This document shows, piece after piece, positions 28,676 through 37,791 of a DNA stretch of 64,000 bases. Under the pieces are notes generated by a model that searched no databases, was not told the origin of the DNA, and saw only the letters and a program-made list of their open reading frames with translations. The stretch is from Telluribacter roseus (GTDB taxonomy: Bacteria > Bacteroidota > Bacteroidia > Cytophagales > Spirosomataceae), in assembly GCF_017355915.2 (NCBI RefSeq), contig NZ_JAFEUV020000004.1, positions 248,001 to 312,000 of the forward strand, read 5' to 3'. Made by a program: the position numbers and the translations under genes. Within the stretch, counting starts at the first letter, position 1. Each line of letters opens with the position of its first letter.

Positions 28676-29668
28676 ATGAATATAGGTGATAAAGTAAGAT
28701 TGGTACACGGACGCGAAGAGGGAATAATCTCACGCTTTCTGCCGGGCAATCAGGTTGAAATTGAAATCGAGGATGGGTTCCGGATTCCGGTTCTGCGTCA
28801 GGAAGTAGTACTTGTGTCTCCCATGGAAGCTCAGCGGCTGTCCAAACCACCGGTGAAGGAAGAGCCCAGATCCAGGTCCGCCGCTCCCACGCCCACCCGG
28901 GGTACCGGAGTATTTGCTCAGAAGGGTATTTATCTGGCCTTTGTGCCCATCAACGACCGCGAGCTAACGGTACACCTCATTAACAATACTGACTGGAAGC
29001 TGCCCTTTACTTTCGCGACCAGCCACGAAGGGCGTCATAGCGGGCTGGCAGCGGGAGTACTGTTACCGCGTACTTCGCAGAAAATGACCGACCTGCTGAT
29101 CAAGGATTTTGAGGCGTGGCCGACTTTTGACCTGCAGGCGCTGTACCATAAAGAGGGAGCCTTTGAAGCCAGGGAGCCTTTCCAGAAGCGCCTTAAGTGC
29201 CGGGCCCAGTCGTTTTATAAACGGAAGCAGCAGGTGCCGGTACTTCTGAAAGAAGCCTACCTGTACCAGCTGGATGAAGAGGGCGCAGATAGTCCCAAAG
29301 CCCAGGCACCCGTTAGTGCTCAGGAACTTCGGGAGAAAATGCTTTCGCCTGAGCCCACCGCTGCACCAGTTGTAAAGGGAGGAAGTGTACAGCCAGTGGT
29401 GGATCTGCACATTGAAAAGATCCGCCCCGACTACGCCCGACTTTCCAAGGCGGATATGCTGGAGGCCCAGCTGCTGGTATTCGAGCAACAGCTGGAACAA
29501 GCCATTGCCACTGGTATGGATGAGATTACCTTTATACATGGGGTAGGTAACGGAGTACTTCGGGCCGAACTGCATCGTCGCCTGAGCCGCCATCAGAACG
29601 TTGATTTTTACAAAGATGCCCAGAAAGAGAAATTTGGATACGGTGCTACCCTCGTCAAGATTAAGTAA
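28676..29668 (+). CDS. DUF2027 / Smr domain protein (MutS2-like C-terminal nuclease domain)
   Basis: 330 residues from the ATG at 28676 (MNIGDKVRL); an in-frame TTG four codons upstream is unlikely. The N-terminal DUF2027 portion has a KOW/SH3-like start (GDKVRLVHGREEGIISRF) and a beta-sandwich. A linker rich in Pro/Ala leads to a C-terminal Smr domain: VVDLHIEKI (the LDLHG-like motif) and TFIHGVGNGVLR (the HGxGxG motif). Smr domains nick DNA or cleave RNA, but here LDLHG is DLHIE, so activity is uncertain. This is a Bacteroidota-specific architecture. Its 3' end overlaps the next gene. Confidence 0.85.
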   Translation: MNIGDKVRLVHGREEGIISRFLPGNQVEIEIEDGFRIPVLRQEVVLVSPMEAQRLSKPPVKEEPRSRSAAPTPTRGTGVFAQKGIYLAFVPINDRELTVHLINNTDWKLPFTFATSHEGRHSGLAAGVLLPRTSQKMTDLLIKDFEAWPTFDLQALYHKEGAFEAREPFQKRLKCRAQSFYKRKQQVPVLLKEAYLYQLDEEGADSPKAQAPVSAQELREKMLSPEPTAAPVVKGGSVQPVVDLHIEKIRPDYARLSKADMLEAQLLVFEQQLEQAIATGMDEITFIHGVGNGVLRAELHRRLSRHQNVDFYKDAQKEKFGYGATLVKIK

Positions 29669-31112
29669 AAGCCTAAAGCCAGGGGGCCGCAGGGCCTTCT
29701 GGCTGTTTTTTTTAGGAATAGTTTGTAGTTTACACTGGCAGTGCCAGCCCAAAGCCCCGCAGCAGCCTAAGGCTCCTGCGGAGAAATACCTCTACTCGGA
29801 TATGCAGATCCAGAACGAAAAACACATGTCGGTACTGAACGTACCGGTCGAAATGCCCATTGCGGAGTTGGAAAAACAAATCAATGCGCAGCTCAAAGGA
29901 CTTATCTACGAGGACGATAGCTACGAGGACGAGGGAAACGATAACCTGAAAGCAAAAGTATGGAAGTTGAGTGACATCCGGGTTTCTGCCCAGGATTCGA
30001 CTTTCCTGTTTGATGTACCCATTAAGATATGGGTCAGTGCCGGCTACAAGATCAGCCCGATGGGCTTTACCATGTCCGGCTACAAAGACACGGAGTTTGC
30101 CATGCGCATCCGGTTTATTTCCAAGATACACGTTACGCCCGACTGGCGGGTCGTATCGGCTACTCAGGTAGACAGCTACGACTGGATATCGGAGCCATCC
30201 GTGAAGGTGGCCGGATTCTCCATCCCGATCAAGTCTATGGTGAGCCGACTGCTCAACAAGAACTTTGAAAAAATTACAAAGGCCATTGACGAGCAGGTTG
30301 GCAAGAACATAGAATTAAAGAAATACGTACAGGAGGCGTGGGATCTGGCCCGGCAGCCGGTGCTACTTTCGGAAGAGTACGATACCTGGCTGGTAGTGGT
30401 ACCTACCTCGGTGGTCATGACTCCGCTAGTGGCCCGTAACAAGCTACTGTACACCAGCATTGGGCTCAAGGGATATACCCAGACCGTTACCTCCAAAAAC
30501 AAGCCTGACGCAACCAGCAGTAGCAAACTGCCCGACCTCCAGATCGTCGATAAAGTACCCGAAAATTTCCGGGTCGGGCTGATCAGTACGATCACCTACC
30601 AGGATGCGGCCCGATTGGCCAAAAATAAGTTAATGGGTGAGACCTTTACATTTGGTGGTGACCGGTATGCCGTGCAGATTACGAATATTGAGATGTACGG
30701 GCAGGAAGACATGCTGATCATCAAGGCCGGACTGAAAGGAAGTATCAATGGGGACATCTACCTGCGTGGTATACCCCACTACGACCCCCAGACCCGGATG
30801 CTCTCCCTGAAACACCTGGATTACGATCTTGATACCCGCAGCGTAATTTTCAGAACCGCCAGCTGGCTTCTGCAGAGTACATTTAGCCGGATGATCGAAA
30901 AAAAGATGGTGTTTCCGGTGGGGGATCAGATCGAGGAGGCGCGTAAGAAAATCCAGCAGACTCTAACGCACTACCAGGTTACTAAAGGGGTGGAACTGAA
31001 CGGGTCACTTACCGACATCACACCCGACCGGGTGTACCTGACACCCAAGCATATCTATGCGATTGTCTTTGCTACAGGTAAGGTCAATCTGAAAATCGAG
31101 GGGTTGATCTAG
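29616..31112 (+). CDS. DUF4403 family lipoprotein
   Basis: 498 residues from the ATG at 29616, which lies inside the 3' end of the Smr gene (53-base overlap, different frame). No ATG, GTG or TTG closer to the signal peptide gives a full leader. The leader RRAFWLFFLGIVCSLHWQC ends in a lipobox Cys near residue 41. The mature protein has two similar halves of amphipathic beta structure and long helices, recalling lipid-binding BPI/SMP-like folds (recollection of the family, not shown here). Probably an outer membrane or periplasmic lipoprotein of unknown cargo. Confidence 0.82.
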   Translation: MPRKRNLDTVLPSSRLSKSLKPGGRRAFWLFFLGIVCSLHWQCQPKAPQQPKAPAEKYLYSDMQIQNEKHMSVLNVPVEMPIAELEKQINAQLKGLIYEDDSYEDEGNDNLKAKVWKLSDIRVSAQDSTFLFDVPIKIWVSAGYKISPMGFTMSGYKDTEFAMRIRFISKIHVTPDWRVVSATQVDSYDWISEPSVKVAGFSIPIKSMVSRLLNKNFEKITKAIDEQVGKNIELKKYVQEAWDLARQPVLLSEEYDTWLVVVPTSVVMTPLVARNKLLYTSIGLKGYTQTVTSKNKPDATSSSKLPDLQIVDKVPENFRVGLISTITYQDAARLAKNKLMGETFTFGGDRYAVQITNIEMYGQEDMLIIKAGLKGSINGDIYLRGIPHYDPQTRMLSLKHLDYDLDTRSVIFRTASWLLQSTFSRMIEKKMVFPVGDQIEEARKKIQQTLTHYQVTKGVELNGSLTDITPDRVYLTPKHIYAIVFATGKVNLKIEGLI

Positions 31113-31189
31113 GTAAGGCAAAAGTGGCCTAAAACAATTATTAATTAGTTTTTGTAGTATATTCGCCGCTAATCAAAGCAAACATTTCT

Positions 31190-31197
31190 TAGCTTTG
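31190..31197 (+). promoter_or_regulatory. -7 box of the RNase P RNA promoter
   Basis: TAGCTTTG matches TAnnTTTG and places the transcription start at about 31204, just before the P1 helix of the RNA. No clear -33 box. Confidence 0.55.
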
Positions 31198-31207
31198 TAG
31201 CCAACGG

Positions 31208-31613
31208 AAGTGAATAAGCCGTCCTATCGCTCCGATTTCTGATCGGGGAGGAAAGTCCGGACAGCACAGAGTGCCGTACTTCCTAACGGGAAGGCAGCTG
31301 ATTGGTGACGATCAGTTGACAGCCAGTGCCACAGAAAATATACCGCCTTGGCATGATATTTTAATGCTGGGTAAGGGTGAAAAGGTGGTGTAAGAGACCA
31401 CCGCTTTATCGGTGACGATGGAGGCAGGGTAAACCTTACGGGCTGAAAGGCCAAATAGGTACTGAGTTTGGGGCTGCTCGTTCCAGTATCCATTTCGGTG
31501 GGGCCTCAGTACGGGTAGGTCGTTAGAGGCTTCGGGTGACCGAAGTCCCAGACAAATGATAGGAGCCCCGGAGCAATTCGGGGGACAGAATCCGGCTTAC
31601 AGGCTTATTTAAC
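31208..31613 (+). ncRNA. rnpB: RNase P RNA, bacterial class A
   Basis: The RNA that matures the 5' ends of tRNAs. Universally conserved core strings are present: GAGGAAAGTCCGGAC at about 31248-31262 (5' half of P4) and GGACAGAATCCGGCTTA at about 31583-31599 (3' half). The ends pair to form P1 (GAATAAGCC at 31212-31220 with GGCTTATTT at 31602-31610). Inner landmarks AGGGTAAACCTTACGGGC and GAAAGGCC also fit. Boundaries are set by P1 and could differ by a few bases. Confidence 0.95.
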
Positions 31614-31669
31614 TTTCGGATTGCGCTATTAAAGCTGAAATTATTGAATCACATAACTGGTGTTTCCTC

Positions 31670-33178
31670 ATGAAGAAAAAGAAACTTTACGTTGTTTTAT
31701 CCTGCTTGTCGTTGTTCGCTTCGAATGCTTTTGCTCAGTATACCTACGAAGGGAATAACAAAATGAATACGTGGTCTGTCACCGGTTACGGTGGTATAAC
31801 ACGTTTTTTTGGTGATCTAAGCCAGTATGACTTCAAACGTGGAGAAAGGGAGGATATTACAGGAGTATGGGGTTTATCTCTTAACAAGCAGATTACGCCG
31901 GTTTTTGGTGCCCAACTTACTGTTTTCAACGGTAGTCTTACAGGATCCAGAAGAGGCTATATGAGCCTGGCTCCTGGCGAAACCGTACCTACTTCACGGG
32001 ATTTGTACTTCAAAAGCCCATCGTTTGTTCAGGCTACCATCGATGGTACCATGAACCTGAACCGTCTGCTTTTTGGATTCAACAAGCTACGCCGCTGGAA
32101 GTTCGATGCACACGCTGGTTTTGGTGTTATGTATTTCCACACGGATGTGTATGACATGAACACCAACGAGCTGATTCTTTCGTCCAACACCGAGGCCAGC
32201 TCAACAACCGCTGGTAGCTGGGATCGTAACGGTACGCTGTATACACGCGAATACGTTATACCACTAGGTCTGGCTATCCACTACGAGCTAACTAAGCGTT
32301 TCGACATTGGTGTTGACTTCACCATCAACCACGTTAATACCGAAAAACTTGACCTTACTGCCAGTGACATTACCCGTCACGTTACTTCACAAGGTATCTT
32401 TGGTTTCTACAAAGGTGAGTCAAAGCAGGATAAGTGGGGGTATGGTGCTATCGCGCTGACTTACAAACTTGGACGTAATGCCGTACGATCTAAAAATGGA
32501 GTTTACGACATTTCACAAGGCCGTTACCACCTGCGTTGGGCTGATCCAAGAGCTCTGGTACCACCTCCATACAACCCAACTATGGAAGACGCCGACTCGA
32601 TCGCCAAAGCCAATATGCCTAAGCCAGTGGATCCACGTCTGTATACTGACTCCGATAGCGACGGTGTAGCTGATCTGTTCGATAAAGAGCCCAACACACC
32701 AGCCGGTAGCGTAGTATCAGGGGGTGGGGTAGCCATTGACCTGGATCGTTATATCCGCGATGCGATTCGTAACAACCTGCCTAAGGATGAGTGCGAAGCT
32801 CTTTTCAGCAACATCGAGTTTGATACTGATAAAGCTACCATTCGTTCGGCTTCTCAGACTGTACTGAATCAGGTAGTTGAGCTGTTGAACATGCGTCCTA
32901 ACTGCCGCATTGTACTCGTAGGACACGCGGATGCCCGTGCCGGATACTCTTACAACATGGCGCTGTCACGTCGTCGGGTTGAAGCTGCTAAGCGCTTCCT
33001 GGTTCGTTCAGGTCTGACTGATCCATCGCGTATCCTGATCGAGCACTACGGTGAGTACCGCCCGCTGGCACCTAACACCTCTGCTGAGGGTCTGCAGGCC
33101 AACCGTCGTGTAGAGATCAAGATTGAGCCAATGAATACCCTGCGCTCAACGTATCCAGCAGGTTACCGTCAGAACTAA
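31670..33178 (+). CDS. OmpA family outer membrane protein
   Basis: 502 residues with signal peptide MKKKKLYVVLSCLSLFASNAFAQ. Residues 25-290 form a beta-barrel-like porin domain. DSDSDGVADLFDKEPNTPAG is a calcium-binding thrombospondin type-3-like linker. The C-terminal OmpA domain (about 370-490) binds peptidoglycan: IEFDTDKATIRS, LVGHADARAGYSYNMALSRRR and EGLQANRRVEIKI. It is probably an abundant envelope protein linking outer membrane and murein. Monocistronic, followed by a very strong terminator. Confidence 0.92.
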   Translation: MKKKKLYVVLSCLSLFASNAFAQYTYEGNNKMNTWSVTGYGGITRFFGDLSQYDFKRGEREDITGVWGLSLNKQITPVFGAQLTVFNGSLTGSRRGYMSLAPGETVPTSRDLYFKSPSFVQATIDGTMNLNRLLFGFNKLRRWKFDAHAGFGVMYFHTDVYDMNTNELILSSNTEASSTTAGSWDRNGTLYTREYVIPLGLAIHYELTKRFDIGVDFTINHVNTEKLDLTASDITRHVTSQGIFGFYKGESKQDKWGYGAIALTYKLGRNAVRSKNGVYDISQGRYHLRWADPRALVPPPYNPTMEDADSIAKANMPKPVDPRLYTDSDSDGVADLFDKEPNTPAGSVVSGGGVAIDLDRYIRDAIRNNLPKDECEALFSNIEFDTDKATIRSASQTVLNQVVELLNMRPNCRIVLVGHADARAGYSYNMALSRRRVEAAKRFLVRSGLTDPSRILIEHYGEYRPLAPNTSAEGLQANRRVEIKIEPMNTLRSTYPAGYRQN

Positions 33179-33190
33179 GAATTTACTTCA

Positions 33191-33236
33191 TACATCAAAA
33201 AAGGGATCTGAGACATCAGATCCCTTTTTTGATGTA
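33191..33236. terminator. 21-bp hairpin terminator after the OmpA gene
   Basis: Perfect 21-bp arms (33191-33211 and 33216-33236) with a 4-base loop and A6/T6 tracts inside the stem, so it can act in both directions. Confidence 0.9.
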
Positions 33237-33264
33237 CAGGTGGTGGATTTACAGAAAGATTTAG

Positions 33265-33272
33265 TAAATTTG
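33265..33272 (+). promoter_or_regulatory. -7 box of the rpsP promoter
   Basis: TAAATTTG matches the TAnnTTTG consensus about 50 bases before the rpsP ATG. No clear TTTG box upstream. Confidence 0.5.
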
Positions 33273-33322
33273 CACCCTGTTTAACCCGGGGACGAGATCC
33301 CCATCATAACAATTTTAGCAGA

Positions 33323-33862
33323 ATGGCTGTAAAAATTAGATTAGCGCGTCGTGGACGCAAAAAAAGAGCGATGTATGACATCGTAGTAGCTGACGCCAGA
33401 GCACCACGTGATGGTCGCTTTATTGAGAAGCTAGGTACTTTCAACCCTAACAGCGATCCGGCTCAGATTGTACTGGCTACGGACAAAGCTGTAGATTGGC
33501 TACTGAAAGGTGCTCAGCCAACTGACACAGCCCGCTCAATCCTTCATCACGAAGGAGTGTTGCTCCGTAAGCACCTACAGGTAGGTGTGATCAAAGGAGC
33601 TATCACTCAGGATGTAGCGGATGCTCGTTTTGAAGATTGGAAGCAATCAAAAGAAGACAGAAAGACTGCAGCTGCTGATGTTAAGACTCAGAAGCAGGAT
33701 GCTGAAAAAGAAAACAGACTTGCCGCTGAGCGTAAAGTTAACCAGGCTCGTCTGGAAGCTATCACCAAGAAGAACACCCCACCAGCTGAAGAGGCTGCAA
33801 CAGAAGAAGCTGGCGAAGTGGCCGCTGCTGATGAGGCAACCGAAGAGCAATCGGCGGAATAA
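33323..33862 (+). CDS. rpsP: 30S ribosomal protein S16 with extended tail
   Basis: The first 80 residues are a normal S16: [33 protein letters not shown] (residues 1-33), [14 protein letters not shown] and [14 protein letters not shown]. Most bacterial S16 proteins stop at 80-100 residues. Here a charged helical tail rich in Lys, Glu and Ala runs to residue 179, as in other Bacteroidota. It starts the conserved rpsP-rimM-trmD group, although a hairpin separates it from rimM. Confidence 0.97.
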   Translation: MAVKIRLARRGRKKRAMYDIVVADARAPRDGRFIEKLGTFNPNSDPAQIVLATDKAVDWLLKGAQPTDTARSILHHEGVLLRKHLQVGVIKGAITQDVADARFEDWKQSKEDRKTAAADVKTQKQDAEKENRLAAERKVNQARLEAITKKNTPPAEEAATEEAGEVAAADEATEEQSAE

Positions 33863-33881
33863 TTCCGGTATAATTATTATG

Positions 33882-33924
33882 AATATGGGTCTGTCGGCTT
33901 GCCGTACAGACTCATATTGTTTTA
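33882..33924 (+). terminator. Hairpin between rpsP and rimM
   Basis: A 17-bp stem with one bulged T (left arm 33882-33898, right arm ending 33918), a TT loop, then GTTTTA. It probably reduces transcription from the ribosomal gene into rimM-trmD. Confidence 0.75.
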
Positions 33925-33965
33925 TAGGAGACAGTTTTTTCTAAACACTATAAACTGAACAGATC

Positions 33966-34535
33966 TTGGCACACGAAAACTATTACCTGCTGGGGTACAT
34001 TGTTCGAACCCACGGTACCAAGGGGGATGTAACGATACATCTGGATGTAGACTATCCGGAAGACTACGAAGAGGTAGAATCCTTATTTGTAGAAATAAAA
34101 GGCGAGCTTGTGCCGTATTTTGTGGAGGATATGAATATCCAGAAGCAGAATAAGGCGATTGTACGACTGGAAGACGTTGATTCGATCGAGCAGGCGCAGG
34201 CTCTGGTAGGTAGCGCATTGTATATGCCGATCGAGGAGCTGGAAGAATTAGGGGAGGGTGGGTTTTACTACCACCAGATTCAGGGCTACAGCGTAGTGGA
34301 TGAAGCCTTGGGTGAATTAGGAATCATAAGAGCTATCTATACGCCCAACACCCAGGATCTGATCGCTATGGATTACCAGGGTAGCGAGGTACTGATCCCG
34401 ATTGTGGATGATATCGTGATCAGTGCTGACCATGAAAAGAAGCAGGTACTGGTAAAACTGCCTGAAGGCCTCTTGGACGTATACCTGGGTCCAAATACGG
34501 ATCCTGATGATTTATCCGAAGACGATGAGGATTGA
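33966..34535 (+). CDS. rimM: 16S rRNA processing protein RimM
   Basis: 189 residues beginning at a TTG codon; no ATG lies before the conserved start [17 protein letters not shown], so TTG initiation is required unless translation begins far inside. The N-terminal RimM barrel and C-terminal PRC-barrel ([14 protein letters not shown]...LLDVYLG) are present. It helps assemble the 30S head near S19. The acidic tail overlaps the trmD start by 11 bases, implying translational coupling. Confidence 0.92.
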   Translation: MAHENYYLLGYIVRTHGTKGDVTIHLDVDYPEDYEEVESLFVEIKGELVPYFVEDMNIQKQNKAIVRLEDVDSIEQAQALVGSALYMPIEELEELGEGGFYYHQIQGYSVVDEALGELGIIRAIYTPNTQDLIAMDYQGSEVLIPIVDDIVISADHEKKQVLVKLPEGLLDVYLGPNTDPDDLSEDDED

Positions 34536-35202
34536 TATTATTACCTGCGTACCCCGCCTGCTGGATAGTTTCTTCGCACATTCTATACTGAAAAGGGCGC
34601 AGGACAAGGGGCATGTTGAGGTTTGTATTCATGACATTCGGGATTACTCCACCGATAAGCATAAGAGTGTAGACGACTATGCGTTTGGTGGTGGAGCCGG
34701 TATGGTACTTCAGATCGAGCCCATAGCCCGTTGCATTCGGGCACTGCAAAGCGAACGCACCTATGATGAGGTAATCTATCTTACTCCGGATGGTGAAAGG
34801 CTACAGCAGGGAATTGTCAATCGCCTTTCTCTGAAACAGAACCTGATTCTGCTGTGCGGGCACTACAAAGGAGTAGACCAGCGCGTGCGGGACCTATTCG
34901 TGACCAAAGAGATCAGCATAGGCGACTATGTACTTTCGGGAGGTGAACTGGCGGCTGCCGTACTGGCCGATGCCATTATCCGGCTGGTACCTGGCGTACT
35001 TAATGACGAAACGTCGGCCCTTACGGACTCATTCCAGGACAACCTCCTGGCGCCTCCGGTGTATACCCGTCCTTATGATTTTGAAGGCAACACGGTACCG
35101 GATATATTGCTGTCAGGGCACGAAGCCAGGATCGAAGACTGGCGCTATCAGCAATCGGTAGAACGCACGCGGCAGCGTCGTCCTGATCTGCTGAATGAAT
35201 AG
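34525..35202 (+). CDS. trmD: tRNA (guanine-N1)-methyltransferase
   Basis: 225 residues from the ATG at 34525 ([13 protein letters not shown]), the usual TrmD start. SPOUT-fold features include [47 protein letters not shown] (the knotted SAM site with catalytic Asp region) and [11 protein letters not shown]. It methylates G37 of tRNAs reading CUN, CCN and CGG codons and prevents frameshifts. Start codon overlaps the rimM stop. Confidence 0.95.
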   Translation: MRIDIITCVPRLLDSFFAHSILKRAQDKGHVEVCIHDIRDYSTDKHKSVDDYAFGGGAGMVLQIEPIARCIRALQSERTYDEVIYLTPDGERLQQGIVNRLSLKQNLILLCGHYKGVDQRVRDLFVTKEISIGDYVLSGGELAAAVLADAIIRLVPGVLNDETSALTDSFQDNLLAPPVYTRPYDFEGNTVPDILLSGHEARIEDWRYQQSVERTRQRRPDLLNE

Positions 35203-35220
35203 AATGAAGTGAATTAACAG

Positions 35221-35247
35221 GAAAGCCCGCAGTAGTGCGGGCTTTTC
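35221..35247 (+). terminator. Terminator of rimM-trmD
   Basis: A 10-bp GC-rich stem (35222-35231 with 35236-35245), GTAG loop, ending in TTTTC. Confidence 0.88.
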
Positions 35248-35263
35248 TACTTTAAGTACTCTA

Positions 35264-35707
35264 CTAGAAGTCCAGGTTACAGTTTACCCACTCATCGTCA
35301 AAGCGGGTGCCGTACTTACGGTAAAAGCCCACCGCTGATACGTTCCAGTTAAGTACCTGCCACATCATACCGGTACAGTTGGTGTCGCGGGCAGCTTGTA
35401 CAGTAGCATCGAACAGGAGCTTGCCAATACCATTACCCCGCATAGATTCAGTAACGATAATGTCCTCCATGTACAGGCGTTTACCCTTCCAGGTCGAGTA
35501 GCGGAAGTAGTATAGAGACAAGCCGATGATGTTCCCGTCGGCCTCAGCCACAAAGAAATCATACAACTTATCATCATAATCCTGAGCCATTCGGTCGGGA
35601 GTATTGGCTATCTGATCGAGGGCTTTTTCATAAAGAGCCAGTTCTTTCACCAGCTCAAATACGGCAGGTATGTCGTCACGGGTACCTTGACGGGTAGTAA
35701 TGTTCAT
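35264..35707 (-). CDS. GNAT family N-acetyltransferase
   Basis: 147 residues. The GNAT core reads LYMEDIIVTESMRGNGIGKLL, where RGNGIG is the acetyl-CoA pyrophosphate loop, and MMWQVLNWNVSAVGFYRKYG, motif B. The overall pattern resembles diamine/thialysine acetyltransferases (SSAT-like), but the substrate is not proven. It converges on the trmD operon, whose terminator lies 16 bases beyond its stop. Confidence 0.85.
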   Translation of the reverse strand: MNITTRQGTRDDIPAVFELVKELALYEKALDQIANTPDRMAQDYDDKLYDFFVAEADGNIIGLSLYYFRYSTWKGKRLYMEDIIVTESMRGNGIGKLLFDATVQAARDTNCTGMMWQVLNWNVSAVGFYRKYGTRFDDEWVNCNLDF

Positions 35708-35788
35708 GGGTGGTTTTTAGTGATGAATAAGCCGCGAAGCTATATATTTAGTAGATAATAAATAAAAAATTAAACGAAATAAATAGAG

Positions 35789-36823
35789 TCAGACCTTGAC
35801 AAAGCCTTCCCACTTCGCCAGTACGTCTTTAAAGTCCTGCGGCAGATCTGTTTCAAACTGGACCCACTCTTTGGTCCGTGGATGCACAAAACCCAGTGAC
35901 TTGGCATGCAGGGCCTGGCGCGGTATAATCTGGAAGCAGTTTTCGACGAAGGCTTTGTAGCTGCCGCTGGTAGTACCCCGTCGAATCTTATCACCCCCGT
36001 AGGTAGCGTCGCTGAATAGCGGATGGCCCAGGTACTGCATGTGTGCCCTGATCTGGTGCGTGCGTCCGGTTTCAAGGTTGCATTTGATCAGGGATACGTA
36101 CCGCAGTGGCTTCAGGATTTCATAGTGGGTTACGGAGTGCTTTCCCTGGGAGCCATCCGGAAACACAGCCATTACCCGGCGGTCCTTGGGGCTGCGTCCG
36201 ATGTGTCCGGTAATCGTTCCCTTTGCTTCCTTCGGCTCCCCCCATACCAGCGCATAGTAGGTCCGTTCGATGGTATGATCAAAGAATTGCTTGGCCAGGT
36301 GCGTCATGGCATACTCGGTTTTGGCGATTACGAGTAAGCCCGAGGTATCTTTATCAATACGGTGCACCAGCCCCGGACGGATCTCTCCATTGCGCGAGGT
36401 AGGCAGGTGCTGGAAGTGATATACCAGGGCATTAACCAGCGTACCGTTCCAGTTACCGTGGGCCGGGTGTACTACCATCCCGGCCGGTTTGTTCACAATG
36501 ACTAGTTCATCATCTTCGTACAGAATATCCAGCAGAATATCCTCGGGGATAATTTCGGTATCGCGCGGAGGCTCGGGAAGTGACAGCGTAATAACATCCC
36601 CCGGCTTGATCTTATAGCTGGCCTTGGTGGGTTTGTCATTAACCTTAACGGCTTCGGTCTCGATACCCGTCTGGATCTTGGTCCGGGTGGCATTAGGCAC
36701 GTGCAGACTCAGGTACTTATCCAGGCGCATCAGCCCCTGACCTTTATCAGCCACAATGCGGTAATGCTCATACAAGTCCTCATCTTCGTCGGCACCGTTA
36801 CGATCTATATCTTCCTGTGACAT
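35789..36823 (-). CDS. RluA-family 23S rRNA pseudouridine synthase (RluD-like)
   Basis: 344 residues. An N-terminal S4 RNA-binding domain (MRLDKYLSLHVPNATRTKIQ) precedes the synthase domain. The catalytic Asp is in GLVHRIDKDTSGLLV, followed by KQFFDHTIERTYYALVWG and ETGRTHQIRAHMQYLGHPL. The S4-plus-RluA order and length fit RluD, which modifies helix 69. The start lies 24 bases from the divergent promoter-like box of the neighbouring desulfhydrase-like gene. Confidence 0.92.
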   Translation of the reverse strand: MSQEDIDRNGADEDEDLYEHYRIVADKGQGLMRLDKYLSLHVPNATRTKIQTGIETEAVKVNDKPTKASYKIKPGDVITLSLPEPPRDTEIIPEDILLDILYEDDELVIVNKPAGMVVHPAHGNWNGTLVNALVYHFQHLPTSRNGEIRPGLVHRIDKDTSGLLVIAKTEYAMTHLAKQFFDHTIERTYYALVWGEPKEAKGTITGHIGRSPKDRRVMAVFPDGSQGKHSVTHYEILKPLRYVSLIKCNLETGRTHQIRAHMQYLGHPLFSDATYGGDKIRRGTTSGSYKAFVENCFQIIPRQALHAKSLGFVHPRTKEWVQFETDLPQDFKDVLAKWEGFVKV

Positions 36824-36847
36824 TCAGCTCAGCTTTGTTGTGTTATG

Positions 36848-36855
36848 TATCTTTG
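36848..36855 (+). promoter_or_regulatory. -7 box of the desulfhydrase-like gene
   Basis: TATCTTTG fits TAnnTTTG and would begin the transcript near 36862. This argues that translation starts at the GTG at 36880 and not at the GTG at 36817. Confidence 0.5.
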
Positions 36856-36879
36856 CAAACCGCAAAAATAGCAGAAAAC

Positions 36880-37791
36880 GTGGACTTCCTGACCCCAACC
36901 CAGCCAACCCCCTTGCAAGAGCTTCATGATGAGGTAGTCCGGAAGGCAGGAGTGAGGCTTTTGATCAAGCGCGATGATCTTATTCATCCGGTGGTATCGG
37001 GTAATAAGTGGCGCAAGCTTAAGTACAACCTTGTCCGGGCCCGCGAGCTGGGCTACAACACGCTGGTTACTTTCGGAGGCGCTTATTCCAATCATTTGTT
37101 TGCCCTGGCAGCCGCCGGTTCGGTTGCGGACTTCAGTACCATCGGGATCGTGCGGGGAGATGAACTGACGCCCCAGTCTTCGCCCACGCTGCAATACTGT
37201 CAGGAGCAGGGGATGCAGCTCCACTTTGTAAGCCGGGAGGAGTACCGGCACAAAGACGAGGGTGCACTGGTAGCTTCCTTGCTGGGTCAGCATAGAAATA
37301 TCTTTGTGGTTCCCGAAGGTGGAAGCAATGAGCTGGCCCTGCCGGGTGTAAGGGAGATGGTCCAGGAGGTAGAAGCGCAGTTAATCGGGCAGCCTGACTA
37401 TTTTGCCGTAGCCGCCGGAACCGGAGGTACCACCGCGGGCATACTTTCTGCCCTGGCTCCCGTATTGGCCTTTTCGGCCCTCAAAGGAGGAGGTTTTCTG
37501 CGGGAGGAAATCAATACGCTGGTAGGGAAGGAAGCGCTCACAGCGCATTTACAGCTTATTACCAACTACCATTTTGGTGGCTACGCCCGCTATACATCCG
37601 AGCTGCTGGACTTTATCCGAGGTTTTGAACAGCAGCACCAAATCCCCCTCGAGCAGGTGTATACGGGCAAGATGCTGTTTGGCCTATACGATCTGATGCG
37701 GAAGGGGTACTTCACCCCCGGCAGTACTTTGGTAGCGGTACATACCGGAGGGCTACAAGGGCGCTTGGCCAGCCTGAACCAGGTAGACTAG
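36880..37791 (+). CDS. PLP-dependent D-cysteine desulfhydrase / ACC deaminase family protein
   Basis: 303 residues from a GTG at 36880, chosen because a promoter-like box lies at 36848-36855 and the upstream frame overlaps rluD. The fold type II PLP enzyme signature is IKRDDLIHPVVSGNKWRKL (the Lys of GNKWRK binds PLP), then TFGGAYSNH, VVPEGGSNELA and AAGTGGTTAGIL, which holds the cofactor phosphate. Family members break D-cysteine or 1-aminocyclopropane-1-carboxylate; which substrate is used here is unclear. Its 3' end overlaps the convergent antiporter gene by 4 bases. Confidence 0.85.
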   Translation: MDFLTPTQPTPLQELHDEVVRKAGVRLLIKRDDLIHPVVSGNKWRKLKYNLVRARELGYNTLVTFGGAYSNHLFALAAAGSVADFSTIGIVRGDELTPQSSPTLQYCQEQGMQLHFVSREEYRHKDEGALVASLLGQHRNIFVVPEGGSNELALPGVREMVQEVEAQLIGQPDYFAVAAGTGGTTAGILSALAPVLAFSALKGGGFLREEINTLVGKEALTAHLQLITNYHFGGYARYTSELLDFIRGFEQQHQIPLEQVYTGKMLFGLYDLMRKGYFTPGSTLVAVHTGGLQGRLASLNQVD

